From Methylopumilus universalis (GTDB lineage Bacteria; Pseudomonadota; Gammaproteobacteria; Burkholderiales; Methylophilaceae), in the NCBI RefSeq assembly GCF_006363895.1, contig NZ_CP040953.1: 64,000 bases of DNA. One strand, written 5' to 3'. Of the stretch, positions 43,468-52,466 are shown piece after piece. The translations under genes were made by a program, and so were the position numbers. The notes beneath the pieces were generated by a model that made no database searches, was not told the origin of the DNA, and was given only the letters and a program-made list of their open reading frames with translations. Position 1 is the first letter of the stretch, and every line of letters begins with the position of its first letter.

Positions 43468-44419
43468 GTTGAATTATTTTTTTTATCGAAATAAATCGAA
43501 GACTAAAAATGATGCCTGCGAGTGAAGCAAAGAACCATTTAAGGTGAAAATCTGCTTTATCTTGCCAGGCAGGTTTTTGTTTTTTCATCGCACTTAAAAT
43601 ATTAAGGACTGAATCTCCTCTTACATAAATACCATTAATTTGTTTTGTAATATCTTTGAGGTAAGCCTCATCTAATTTAGACATATAACGATCACTTTCA
43701 CCGCCTGCGACATTATCATCTCGTGTACCAATATTTGCTTCTGAGATTTGTGCTATACCTGGTTGCAAGGCAAAGCTTTCGTTAGACCAATAGCCAATCA
43801 ATTGATTTTTTCCATCGAGTTTTGGAATAGGGGCCCCCTTTAGGCTTCCAATCCCTACAATCACCCAGTCACTGCCCCCTTGAAATTGAGCCAGGTCTTT
43901 TGTATTGAATGCGTGAAGCTTTGGTGCTTCTTCGCCATCCGTAAAATAAACCACTTGCGAGTTTTCAGGGAAACTTCTAATTAAGCGTGCGAGCGTAAAA
44001 AAGGACTCTCTCACGCGAGAATTACCAGACCAACCTGACCGCCAATCTAGATGATCGATTGTATCTTCAATGGCATCAAAATTTTCACAGACTTCAATAG
44101 GTGTATAAGAAGCTGCCACACTTACACCCACGAACATTCCAATACTTACTTTTGTGCCACAGGGAAGTTCAGACATAATTTCATGAAGACTATGCTTCAT
44201 ATACGCGAGTCTTGATACGGGCTTATTCATGATGGACATATCTACTGTGTTCATGCTTTGAGAAATATCAGCCACAAACATGTAGTTATAAATATTATGT
44301 TTAAGCGGTATGGATGGATTGATGATGGCGAGCGCCATAAATCCGATAGCTACAATTAGTGAGAGGGTGTCCGAATCGAGATTGGATCTCGATTTTATTT
44401 TGTTAAGCCACTCTTTCAT
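43445..44419 (-). CDS. mxaL: MxaL, methanol dehydrogenase maturation vWA protein
   Basis: MxaL is an accessory protein for metal insertion into PQQ methanol dehydrogenase. The 324-residue protein has an N-terminal membrane helix, a von Willebrand A domain with the MIDAS motif FVADISQSMN (Asp51, Ser53, Ser55) and YFTDGEEAPK, and a membrane helix near the C-terminus. This is the organisation of MxaL. It starts four bases after mxaK and is the last mxa gene in the operon. Confidence 0.88.
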   Translation of the reverse strand: MKEWLNKIKSRSNLDSDTLSLIVAIGFMALAIINPSIPLKHNIYNYMFVADISQSMNTVDMSIMNKPVSRLAYMKHSLHEIMSELPCGTKVSIGMFVGVSVAASYTPIEVCENFDAIEDTIDHLDWRSGWSGNSRVRESFFTLARLIRSFPENSQVVYFTDGEEAPKLHAFNTKDLAQFQGGSDWVIVGIGSLKGAPIPKLDGKNQLIGYWSNESFALQPGIAQISEANIGTRDDNVAGGESDRYMSKLDEAYLKDITKQINGIYVRGDSVLNILSAMKKQKPAWQDKADFHLKWFFASLAGIIFSLRFISIKKIIQHVIKFRK

Positions 44420-44423
44420 AAAC

Positions 44424-44978
44424 TTAAGGTAAGCCTACGGGAATATTCCCCAGAATCAGTCCAGGTGAATCCGAGTCGCCAATACCTGGTGTTGGGTTGG
44501 CAGGTAATATCATCAGGACACGATCGAGGTTATGTTTCACATCCCACGCATGGTTATCTATTTTAATTGAGAGCATATAAGCTGCTTTTGCTTGTCTAAA
44601 TAAATACTCAGTTTCATTCTTTACGGTCATATCTGTTCCATTGATCGCTAATGCACGTTTAAAGAAAATATTGCCGACATTGTAATGAATGTCTGCTTTC
44701 TGTGACTGAGTAGCCACAGGCAAAAGATTTGAAAAAAGAATACCTGCTTCCTTATATCTTTCTTTAGTCGTGAGCCAGTAAGCTGTTGCATAGCGAGCCT
44801 CAAAACTATTGATGAACATACGAGGCGACTTACCTTCTGAAATGTTTTGATTAAATACTTGAATATTTTTTAGCTCGATAAATTGTTTAATAAATATACC
44901 GAGAGAGGTGATAAGAAGTGCAACAAAAAGCCAAGTAAGTTTTTTGGTGCTAAAAATATTTTTTGTGATTAAAGCCAT
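44424..44978 (-). CDS. mxaK: MxaK, methanol dehydrogenase maturation protein
   Basis: A 184-residue protein with one N-terminal membrane helix (LTWLFVALLITSLGIFIKQF) and a periplasmic part of TPR-like helices (YATAYWLTTKERYKEAGILF, KADIHYNVGNIFFKRALAI). MxaK is required in methylotrophs, with MxaA and MxaL, for calcium-dependent methanol dehydrogenase assembly. Sequence conservation of the family is low, so the call rests largely on its place between mxaC (10-base overlap) and mxaL. Confidence 0.83.
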   Translation of the reverse strand: MALITKNIFSTKKLTWLFVALLITSLGIFIKQFIELKNIQVFNQNISEGKSPRMFINSFEARYATAYWLTTKERYKEAGILFSNLLPVATQSQKADIHYNVGNIFFKRALAINGTDMTVKNETEYLFRQAKAAYMLSIKIDNHAWDVKHNLDRVLMILPANPTPGIGDSDSPGLILGNIPVGLP

Positions 44979-45946
44979 GATCTTACCTCTATCAGTTTAA
45001 GTGTAAGTAAAGCAATCATTAAAAGTGCAGCCGTGACAAAGCAATGTGTTGAATAATCTTGCCCAGGAATTTTTTCGAAATATTTAATCGGTTTTTTTTC
45101 TTTTTGATTAATATCTTCGATCGCTTTTTGTAGTGTTTTAGGATCTTCAGCTTCATAAGCCTGGAAGGGTGAGTTAAGTGACTTAAAGAATTCATTTAAT
45201 TCGATTTGAGGCGGTAGCGCCTCATCATCTCTTGCTTTGAATGATGTATTAAAAATACTGATACCACCAGGCTGTCTTAATACAATCCAATAAAGACTAA
45301 TTTTAAGTCGGCCAAACCAATCTTTAATTTTTTCTTGAGTCGCAGCATCAATGCGTCCAGCACCATCTGAAAGTAAGATCACAGCTCTTGAGCCTGAGTC
45401 AGGTACCTTGTTAAATAATTCTGCGCCTGTTGTCAGTCCACTTCCTATATTGGTTTGAAATAATGCGTTTCCAGCCGTGGCTCTGACTGCTGCAATGATT
45501 GCATTTTTATTGTCCGTCAATGGTAAAACATACATCGCAGAGTTACTAAAAGAAACCATACCCATCATGTCGTTTTTTCTTGAGCTTACAAAATCTGTAA
45601 TCAATCTTGCCGCCGCTGCAGATTTCATTTCGCCTACTTTTGATTGGTCGTTCCCTGCAAAGGGATCATCCATACTGGCACTTCGGTCTAATACTAAACC
45701 AATTTGAGCGCCTATCCCTGTTTTTTCAATTTCTCTTTGTTGGGAGTGGGGACCGCTCAATCCTACGATAATTGTAATTAGAATGAGTGTGGCAATAAAT
45801 TTTAAAATGATTGCAATGATGCTTGAGAGACGGTCTTTTGGAATCATTTCGTTCCATGAATAATATTGAAGAGAAGTCTCTTTAAAAATTAGCGGAATAA
45901 ATGCTAAGGGTAAAAACCATAACACCCATGGAAATGAAAGTGTCAT
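44969..45946 (-). CDS. mxaC: MxaC, membrane vWA protein
   Basis: A BatA-like protein of 325 residues with two N-terminal membrane helices (residues about 5-20 and 45-63), a vWA domain with intact MIDAS residues (IGLVLDRSASMDDPF, Asp87/Ser89/Ser91; ILLSDGAGRID), and a C-terminal membrane helix. It belongs to the methanol-oxidation maturation set. Its ATG overlaps the mxaA stop in ATGA, so translation is coupled. Confidence 0.87.
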   Translation of the reverse strand: MTLSFPWVLWFLPLAFIPLIFKETSLQYYSWNEMIPKDRLSSIIAIILKFIATLILITIIVGLSGPHSQQREIEKTGIGAQIGLVLDRSASMDDPFAGNDQSKVGEMKSAAAARLITDFVSSRKNDMMGMVSFSNSAMYVLPLTDNKNAIIAAVRATAGNALFQTNIGSGLTTGAELFNKVPDSGSRAVILLSDGAGRIDAATQEKIKDWFGRLKISLYWIVLRQPGGISIFNTSFKARDDEALPPQIELNEFFKSLNSPFQAYEAEDPKTLQKAIEDINQKEKKPIKYFEKIPGQDYSTHCFVTAALLMIALLTLKLIEVRSWL

Positions 45947-46935
45947 TTAGCAATACCTACCACAAGTGAGCTTTTATCGACGATGAGTTTTCTTTCACAA
46001 TCTCGACAATGCTTCGAGAAATTCTTCAGCCATTTGAGTATTGCTTCGTTGTCCTGTTTTTTTGATGAAGCATTAAAAAATACGAGCGTTGAAAGCTTAA
46101 AAAACTCACGAAGTTCCGAGTCGATATTTTCGAATGAATTATTTTTTGCGTAAAGAAGAGATAGTGTGTCTTTAAATAGTGTTTTTCCTGTCACAAGATC
46201 GAAAGCGCGATGCATATCTGTCATCGCTTTTTCAACAGAAGCAGGTGTGGCTTTGAGTTTACTAATGGTGCGATGCGTTCTTGCAAATACACCCCGCGCA
46301 TTAGGCAGCCAAGCATATTGACTATAAATATAAAGGAGGCCAATTAATGAGAGAAGTGCAATGATGCCAGAAATTTTTAAGGTTTTAATGGGACCTGCTT
46401 CGTCTATTAAAATGACACCTCGGAGAGGACTCATATCTTCTTCGATTTTGACATTACCAAATATAGAAAGTGGGGAAATTGCGATTCGACGTTCAGGGAT
46501 TCTATATTTAAACACTTTTTTTTCAGGGCTATTAGGATTTAAGACTCGAATATATTCAGCGGGTAAAAATCCAGGCTTAGCGACCACGTTATTGGTAAAG
46601 ATTTGGTAAGTGAGATCAAGCGTTAATGTTGTTGATGTTTTACCTTCTTTTAACACATGCTCCATAGTATCTAAAATAATGCCCAAATCTTGACCCTTGT
46701 ATTTTCTTTCATAGCCAGGAATGGGGAGAGACTCTTTGATAAGCACATAAGGTTTTTTAATAGTGATTTCAATATGTCTTGAAGATTTATCACCAATCGT
46801 ATAACCCACTTGCTGTAAAGGCTCTTTGATTTTGATAGATACGATACCCTCTTTAATATCAGGCCATTCTTGAGCATCAAGCGCAAAACTTGAGGTTGAC
46901 AATAAAAGCATCCAGAAGGAAATAAGATATTTCAT
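45943..46935 (-). CDS. mxaA: MxaA, methanol dehydrogenase calcium-insertion protein
   Basis: The frame is open from a TTG at 46953, but the ATG at 46935 gives a signal peptide (MKYLISFWMLLLSTSSFALD) and lies four bases after the mxaS stop behind AAGG. The periplasmic part has beta-strand-rich sequence, a membrane helix follows near residue 190 (TLKISGIIALLSLIGLLYIY), and a cytoplasmic helical domain ends the protein. This topology and position match MxaA. Sequence conservation is modest, so operon context weighs heavily. Confidence 0.84.
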   Translation of the reverse strand: MKYLISFWMLLLSTSSFALDAQEWPDIKEGIVSIKIKEPLQQVGYTIGDKSSRHIEITIKKPYVLIKESLPIPGYERKYKGQDLGIILDTMEHVLKEGKTSTTLTLDLTYQIFTNNVVAKPGFLPAEYIRVLNPNSPEKKVFKYRIPERRIAISPLSIFGNVKIEEDMSPLRGVILIDEAGPIKTLKISGIIALLSLIGLLYIYSQYAWLPNARGVFARTHRTISKLKATPASVEKAMTDMHRAFDLVTGKTLFKDTLSLLYAKNNSFENIDSELREFFKLSTLVFFNASSKKQDNEAILKWLKNFSKHCRDCERKLIVDKSSLVVGIAK

Positions 46936-46939
46936 AACC

Positions 46940-47800
46940 TTAGGCGCCCACAAATTGATTAAAGTATTCAGTCATTTTATTCGCATCGAAATGCTCATCT
47001 ACAAAAAAAGGCGGGATATCAAAATTCATAAAAGCTTTTGTAATCGCCGCACGTCTTTTTTCAAATGAATCTACAATTTTTTCTTTCAATTCTTTTCTTA
47101 AGAAAAGCGTGTCCTTTTTGCCGCTCTCAGGATCGGTAATAGTCACAATGCCAAAATTAGGTAGGTTGATATATTCTTTCTTGTCCCACAGCACAATAGG
47201 AACCACGTGATGCCTCATAAGATTCGATAAACAATTTTCCAATTCAACTTCTGGTATATGAAAGTCTGAAATGAAGAAAATAAGTGCGCGCTCGCGCGGC
47301 ATGTATTGGTAAAGATCTTTGATGGCTCGGTTTGATTTATTTGTGGATGTAAATTTTTTAAGTTCATTGATGAGCGTCATGGCATGTTGCGATCTAAATG
47401 AAATAGGCGCCAACCAATCCTCTCTAATTTCATCATCAAAACCTACAAGCCCTAGCGCATCGTGACGATCAATCACTGAATGTGCAATCGATTGAGCAAC
47501 TTCGGCTGCAAGATTAATTTTTTTATTTTTTCCACCAAAATTCATACTGGCAGATAAGTCACACACAATCATGACGGGTGTTGCACTTCGCTGATTGAAT
47601 ATTTTGACGTGAATCTCACCTAAAGGATCTCGAATTGATTGACGAATATCAATGCGCCTTGGATCAGGATAAGACAGGAGTGTTGTGTGACCAGCGAACT
47701 CAATACCCATACCTCTCTGGTTGCTTTTATGGCGACCAGGATGTTTGCCTTTAGATTTCCACCCGATGTGGTAATCAAATAATGGAGTGGCTTGTGTCAT
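46940..47800 (-). CDS. mxaS: MxaS, DUF58 protein of the methanol oxidation operon
   Basis: A 286-residue DUF58 protein. It has RIDIRQSIRDPLGEIHVK followed by a vWA-like MIDAS segment VMIVCDLSASMNFGG (Asp81, Ser83, Ser85) and LIFFISDFHIPEVELE. There is no membrane helix, so it is probably cytoplasmic, working with the MoxR-type ATPase encoded just upstream (5-base gap). The MoxR/DUF58/vWA trio is a known chaperone-like module; the mxa assignment rests on the full operon order. Confidence 0.87.
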   Translation of the reverse strand: MTQATPLFDYHIGWKSKGKHPGRHKSNQRGMGIEFAGHTTLLSYPDPRRIDIRQSIRDPLGEIHVKIFNQRSATPVMIVCDLSASMNFGGKNKKINLAAEVAQSIAHSVIDRHDALGLVGFDDEIREDWLAPISFRSQHAMTLINELKKFTSTNKSNRAIKDLYQYMPRERALIFFISDFHIPEVELENCLSNLMRHHVVPIVLWDKKEYINLPNFGIVTITDPESGKKDTLFLRKELKEKIVDSFEKRRAAITKAFMNFDIPPFFVDEHFDANKMTEYFNQFVGA

Positions 47801-47805
47801 GTTCT

Positions 47806-48822
47806 TTAAGGTGCGTTGATAGCGTTTAGAATGCCATTCGTTAAATCGCGAGCAATCACAGTTCTTCGCATTTCATAAACAGGATTAAATACGAGTCGAT
47901 GTGCAATGGTTTCGTGGAATACAGCATGGATATCTGCAGGGGTCACAGATGTGCGATCATTAAGCCATGCATTTACACGCGCAGCTTTCATCATCATACT
48001 CATGCCGCGGGGACTCGCGCCTGATACGATTAATCGGTTCATATCAATATCGGATAGCTTGATGCCATAGTCGCCTGGATTTTTTGTAGCTTTCCATAAG
48101 CGCAATGCATAATTTTTTAATGCTTCAGTCGCTTTAATATTTTCTTGAATCGTTTCTGAAAGTTCATTGAGCTTATTGAATTTAATCAAATTAGGTTTCA
48201 CTTCCTCAATGAGTTTATCTGCATTATGAAATTTAGTTTCAAAGACGAGGTCTTTCATCATCTCATCTGCTTTTGGAATAAGAATAGGTATTTCCATCAT
48301 AAAGCGGTCTCGCGCTGCAGAGGGAATCTCGAATGTTTCTTCCCGTTCTACTTGGTTTCGATCGGCGAATACCACCATATGTGGGAAGTAGTGTTCTTTA
48401 TTAAATGCAGACAATGTTTTTTCTGCCATGATTCTTAAGAGCAATGAATGCACTTGTGGCCTTGCTCGGTTAATTTCATTAAAGAAGAAAATAGATAAAT
48501 CACTACCTGACATCAAAATAGGGCCGGGGCTTACATGCGGCTTACCATCTTCGCCAAGATAGGTGTGATAAATAAGATCGTTTGGCATAAGATCAATCGT
48601 ACCTTCAATACGTTGATAGCCTCCACCAATGGCGCGCGTGAAAGCTTTAAGTAATGTTGTTTTTCCAACACCCACATCACCTTCTAGCAGAACGTGACCA
48701 CGTGCAAAAATTGAAGTGGTAATAAGCCTTACAGGACTCTCTTGTCCCACAATGACTTTATTAATTTCTGTTTCAAGTTTGACTGCAAGCTTTCTCCAGT
48801 CGGCCAGATTTTGGTCGCTCAT
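47806..48822 (-). CDS. mxaR: MxaR, MoxR-family AAA+ ATPase
   Basis: A 338-residue AAA+ ATPase of the MoxR group, named after methanol oxidation. Walker A is GDVGVGKTT (residues 48-56), Walker B FFFNEINRARPQ, and sensor/arginine-finger segments include SAARDRFMMEIPI and SGASPRGMSMMMKAARV. It is the first gene of mxaRSACKL and would remodel the vWA proteins or methanol dehydrogenase during metal and PQQ assembly. The promoter region faces fabA and contains a clean palindrome. Confidence 0.9.
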   Translation of the reverse strand: MSDQNLADWRKLAVKLETEINKVIVGQESPVRLITTSIFARGHVLLEGDVGVGKTTLLKAFTRAIGGGYQRIEGTIDLMPNDLIYHTYLGEDGKPHVSPGPILMSGSDLSIFFFNEINRARPQVHSLLLRIMAEKTLSAFNKEHYFPHMVVFADRNQVEREETFEIPSAARDRFMMEIPILIPKADEMMKDLVFETKFHNADKLIEEVKPNLIKFNKLNELSETIQENIKATEALKNYALRLWKATKNPGDYGIKLSDIDMNRLIVSGASPRGMSMMMKAARVNAWLNDRTSVTPADIHAVFHETIAHRLVFNPVYEMRRTVIARDLTNGILNAINAP

Positions 48823-48861
48823 ATGGAATCCCTAATAGATGAAATTGTTAGTTGAGTGTTT

Positions 48862-48880
48862 TACTATGACTTTCATAGTA
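48862..48880. promoter_or_regulatory. 19-bp palindrome between mxaR and fabA
   Basis: TACTATGA (48862-48869) and TCATAGTA (48873-48880) are perfect inverted copies around a 3-base centre, 40 bases upstream of mxaR and about 100 upstream of fabA. The size suits a dimeric repressor or activator, possibly of methanol oxidation. Confidence 0.5.
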
Positions 48881-48982
48881 GCGTAATAATTTATAAGGGT
48901 AAATAGATAAAAACACGATAAAATAGTTGAATTATCAAAGAATATTTTCCACAATTTTTATTATCAACTGCTTATAAATTCA

Positions 48983-49498
48983 ATGTCTAAAAAAAATAGC
49001 TATACAAAAGAAGAGCTTTTGTCTTGTGGTCGAGGGGAGATGTTTGGGCCAGGGAATGCTCAACTTCCTTTACCTCCTATGCTTATGTTCGATCGTATCG
49101 TTGCCATTACGGATGAGGGCGGCGAATATGGCAATGGACAGATTATTGCTGAACTAGATGTCAATAAAGACCTTTGGTTTTTTGGTTGTCATTTTGAGGG
49201 TGATCCTGTGATGCCAGGCTGCCTTGGACTCGATGCAATGTGGCAGTTAGTTGGTTTTTATCTGGGATGGAAAGGTGGCTTAGGTCGGGGCCGTGCACTA
49301 GGCGGCGGCGAAATTAAGTTTACAGGCCAAGTATTACCTACAGCTAAAAAAATTACCTATGTTATTGATTTAAAAAGAGTAATTATGCGTAAACTCATTA
49401 TGGGTATTGCTGATGCTAAAATGTCAGTCGATGGCCGAGAGATTTACCATGCTAAAGATTTGCGTGTCGGTTTATTTACGCGTACTGACAATTTTTGA
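48983..49498 (+). CDS. fabA: 3-hydroxyacyl-[acyl-carrier-protein] dehydratase/isomerase
   Basis: FabA dehydrates 3-hydroxydecanoyl-ACP and isomerises it, opening the unsaturated fatty acid branch. The 171-residue hot-dog protein has the catalytic His in FFGCHFEGDPVMPGCLGLDAM and the Asp in the following LDAMWQL stretch. Length matches E. coli FabA (172). It is followed 24 bases later by fabB, the standard pairing. Confidence 0.97.
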   Translation: MSKKNSYTKEELLSCGRGEMFGPGNAQLPLPPMLMFDRIVAITDEGGEYGNGQIIAELDVNKDLWFFGCHFEGDPVMPGCLGLDAMWQLVGFYLGWKGGLGRGRALGGGEIKFTGQVLPTAKKITYVIDLKRVIMRKLIMGIADAKMSVDGREIYHAKDLRVGLFTRTDNF

Positions 49499-49522
49499 TC
49501 GTTATTTAATGGGAGGCGACGC

Positions 49523-50755
49523 ATGACCCGTCGTGTTGTTGTTACTGGATTAGGGATTGTATCTAGCCTAGGTAATAATAAAAAAGAAGTTCAAGATAGC
49601 TTATATCATGCTCGTTCTGGCATTACATTTCAGCCAGATTATGCTGCCATGGGATTACGCTCACATGTTGCAGGCTCCATCAAAAATCTTAATCTTGAAG
49701 AATTAATCGATCGTAAATTATTCCGCTTTATGGCGAAAGGTCACGCTTATGCTTGGCTTGCTATGCAAGAAGCGATCGCAGATTCAGCCTTGTCCGAAAC
49801 TATGGTCTCAAATATACGTACCGGTTTGATTGTGGGCGCAGGTGGCGCTTCTCATGAAAGCATTCTAGACGGCATAGATACTATTCGAGAAAAAGGTATT
49901 CGACGTGTAGGCCCTTACATGGTGACTAAAGCGATGGCGAGTGGAGTTTCGGCATGTCTTGCCACAGGTGCCAAAATTAAAGGTGTGAACTATGCGATTA
50001 CTTCCGCATGTTCAACCAGTGCTCATTGTATTGGTGCAGGTGTTGAACAAATTCAACTGGGTAAGCAAGATATTATTTTTGCAGGTGGCGCTGAAGAAGA
50101 GCACTGGACACTTTCTTTCATGTTCGATGGTATGGGAGCTCTTTCAAGTAAATACAATGACACTCCAGAAAAAGCCTCGCGTACTTATGATGTGAATCGT
50201 GATGGTTTTGTAATCTCAGGCGGCGGCGGTATTTTAGTTCTAGAAGAATATGAGCATGCAAAAGCGCGCAATGCAAAAATTTATGCAGAAGTCGTAGGTT
50301 ACGGTGCGACATCTGATGGTTATGATATGGTGGCACCAAGCGGCGAGGGTGCTGAACGATGTATGACGCTTGCACTCCAAGGGATCGACCATGTCGATTA
50401 CATGAATACACATGGTACAAGTACCCCTGTGGGTGATGTCAAAGAACTTGAAGCGATTCGTGCTGTATTTGGGGATAATAAATATGGCCCTATGCCACAT
50501 ATTGCGTCGACGAAATCTTTATCTGGCCACGCATTAGGTGCAGCCGGTGTCAATGAAGCGATCTATAGTCTTATCATGATGGAAAATAAATTTATTGCGC
50601 CATCAGTGAATATCGAAGAATTAGACCCTCTAGCGAATGGCCTTCCTATTGTGACAAAGCGTATTGATAATATTGAAGTGAAAACGGCTATTTCAAATAG
50701 CTTCGGTTTCGGCGGTACAAATGCGTGTCTTGTATTTTCAACAAAAAATCTTTAA
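49523..50755 (+). CDS. fabB: 3-oxoacyl-[acyl-carrier-protein] synthase I
   Basis: FabB elongates unsaturated acyl-ACP chains. The 410-residue ketosynthase has the catalytic Cys in TSACSTSAHCIGAG and the two histidines in NTHGTSTPVGDVKE and STKSLSGHALGAAG. A GGxGG-like ISGGGGILVLEEYEHA segment is also standard. GGGAGGCG upstream of the ATG is a good ribosome-binding site. The stop overlaps the convergent Mth938-like gene by four bases. Confidence 0.97.
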   Translation: MTRRVVVTGLGIVSSLGNNKKEVQDSLYHARSGITFQPDYAAMGLRSHVAGSIKNLNLEELIDRKLFRFMAKGHAYAWLAMQEAIADSALSETMVSNIRTGLIVGAGGASHESILDGIDTIREKGIRRVGPYMVTKAMASGVSACLATGAKIKGVNYAITSACSTSAHCIGAGVEQIQLGKQDIIFAGGAEEEHWTLSFMFDGMGALSSKYNDTPEKASRTYDVNRDGFVISGGGGILVLEEYEHAKARNAKIYAEVVGYGATSDGYDMVAPSGEGAERCMTLALQGIDHVDYMNTHGTSTPVGDVKELEAIRAVFGDNKYGPMPHIASTKSLSGHALGAAGVNEAIYSLIMMENKFIAPSVNIEELDPLANGLPIVTKRIDNIEVKTAISNSFGFGGTNACLVFSTKNL

Positions 50756-51120
50756 AGCATAAGCGCAAGTAATACTTTACGCTCTTCGTTTGCCAAAATA
50801 TTGTAGGTTCTGCATGCGGATTGATTGCTCATAGATTCAATAGCTATATTTTTCTTTGAAAAATATTCCAAGAGTCTGGGCTCAAGATGTTCTTGAGTAT
50901 TGCCAGTTCCCAATAAAATAATTTCAATATCTAAAGATTTGATAGCTTCAAAACTATTCTCGCTGATATCTTTAATGGTTTTGACCGACCATTCAAGAAG
51001 CAGTTGATCAGGGGTCACAATAAGACTTGATTGATGACGCACTTGGTTAACTTCCACCCAGTTTAAATCGTACCCCGTAATGAGATTTTTATTGTCAGAT
51101 TGAATTAAGTGAAATTTCAT
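50752..51120 (-). CDS. Mth938-like domain protein (DUF498)
   Basis: A 122-residue single-domain protein of the Mth938 fold, related to the mitochondrial complex I assembly factor NDUFAF3. The core SFEAIKSLDIEIILLGTGNTQEHL (read here in shorter parts as IEIILLGTGNTQEHL) and IAIESMSNQSACRTYNIL are characteristic. The biochemical role in bacteria is not settled. It is alone on the minus strand, converging on fabB. Confidence 0.85.
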   Translation of the reverse strand: MKFHLIQSDNKNLITGYDLNWVEVNQVRHQSSLIVTPDQLLLEWSVKTIKDISENSFEAIKSLDIEIILLGTGNTQEHLEPRLLEYFSKKNIAIESMSNQSACRTYNILANEERKVLLALML

Positions 51121-51226
51121 AACATCGTGTTTTTAAAGAAATAAATTAAATCAAAACCCTCTCATTTGTTGGCGGAATGCGCGTTCACAAGGTAAGATAT
51201 CATATATTCAAATATAGGTAATTAAA

Positions 51227-52453
51227 TTGGCTCAGCTTAAAAAATCAACGAAATTAAATAACGTCTGTTATGACATTCGCGGACCTGTTTTAGCGCACGC
51301 TAAAAAAATGGAAGAAGAGGGTCATCGCATTATCAAGCTTAATATTGGTAATCCAGCAGCCTTTGGATTTGAGGCGCCTGAAGAGATTGTGCAAGACGTT
51401 ATTCGTAATATGGGTAAAGCATCCGGCTATACAGATAGCAAGGGGCTTTTTGAGCCTAGAAAATCTATCATGCATTACACGCAGGAAAAAAACATTCCAA
51501 ATGTGGATGTTGATGATGTGATTATTGGTAATGGCGTTTCAGAGCTTATCGTGATGTCGATGCAGGCATTGTTAGACAACGATGATGAAGTATTAATCCC
51601 CATGCCAGATTACCCACTATGGACTGCGGCTGTGACGTTGGCAGGCGGAAAACCTAGACATTATTTATGTGATGAAGCTTCTAATTGGTATCCTGATCTT
51701 AAAGATATCGAAAGTAAAATTACAAGCAAAACAAAAGCGATCTTAGTTATTAATCCTAACAATCCAACAGGCGCGCTTTATCCAAAAGAAATTTTAGAGG
51801 GCATTATTCAGATTGCAAGGAAACATAAGCTTGTTGTTTTTGCAGATGAGATTTACGACAAAGTGGTTTATGACAAAAAGAAACATATTTCGATCGCATC
51901 CCTTGCAGACGATCTTCTTTTTGTGACATTGAATGGCTTATCAAAAAACTATCGCGCATGTGGTTATCGTGCAGGATGGTTGGTCGTGTCTGGAAACAAA
52001 AAAGAATCTGGGGATTATATTGAAGGCCTTAATATGTTAGCTTCCATGCGTTTATGTGCGAACGTACCTGGACAGCTTGCCATTCAAACCGCTTTGGGCG
52101 GATATCAAAGTATTGATGATCTCGTAGCACCTTCAGGGCGACTTTTTAAGCAAAGAGAACTTGCATACGACATGCTTGTGTCTATACCTGGTGTAACTTG
52201 TGTTAAGCCAGAAGCTGCGATGTATCTATTTCCTAAATTAGACCCAAAGATATATCCAATAAAAGATGACCAAGAATTTATTTTAAAATTATTAATTGAT
52301 AAAAAAGTTTTATTAGTTCAAGGCACAGGATTTAACTGGAAAGATCCCGATCATATAAGAATTGTATTCTTACCCAATGAAGATGATCTTAAAGAGTCAA
52401 TTAAGCGTATTGCAAATTATCTTGAAAACTTTAAAAAAAATACTGCGAACTAG
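51227..52453 (+). CDS. alaA: Alanine aminotransferase AlaA
   Basis: A fold-type I PLP aminotransferase that makes alanine from pyruvate and glutamate. The protein closely follows E. coli AlaA from STKLNNVCYDIRGPVL to the C-terminus, including NPNNPTGALYPKE, ADEIYDKVVYD and the PLP lysine in NGLSKNYRACGYRAGW. The start must be a TTG (51227), since the first in-frame ATG is about 27 codons inside the conserved region. It begins the alaA-hom-thrC-thyA-folA run. Confidence 0.95.
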   Translation: MAQLKKSTKLNNVCYDIRGPVLAHAKKMEEEGHRIIKLNIGNPAAFGFEAPEEIVQDVIRNMGKASGYTDSKGLFEPRKSIMHYTQEKNIPNVDVDDVIIGNGVSELIVMSMQALLDNDDEVLIPMPDYPLWTAAVTLAGGKPRHYLCDEASNWYPDLKDIESKITSKTKAILVINPNNPTGALYPKEILEGIIQIARKHKLVVFADEIYDKVVYDKKKHISIASLADDLLFVTLNGLSKNYRACGYRAGWLVVSGNKKESGDYIEGLNMLASMRLCANVPGQLAIQTALGGYQSIDDLVAPSGRLFKQRELAYDMLVSIPGVTCVKPEAAMYLFPKLDPKIYPIKDDQEFILKLLIDKKVLLVQGTGFNWKDPDHIRIVFLPNEDDLKESIKRIANYLENFKKNTAN

Positions 52454-52466
52454 AAAGTCATAGCCG

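Noticed and set aside
50118..50420. 100-aa His-rich ORF antisense to fabB
   Set aside because: The histidine richness comes from reading fabB codons backwards; no independent support.
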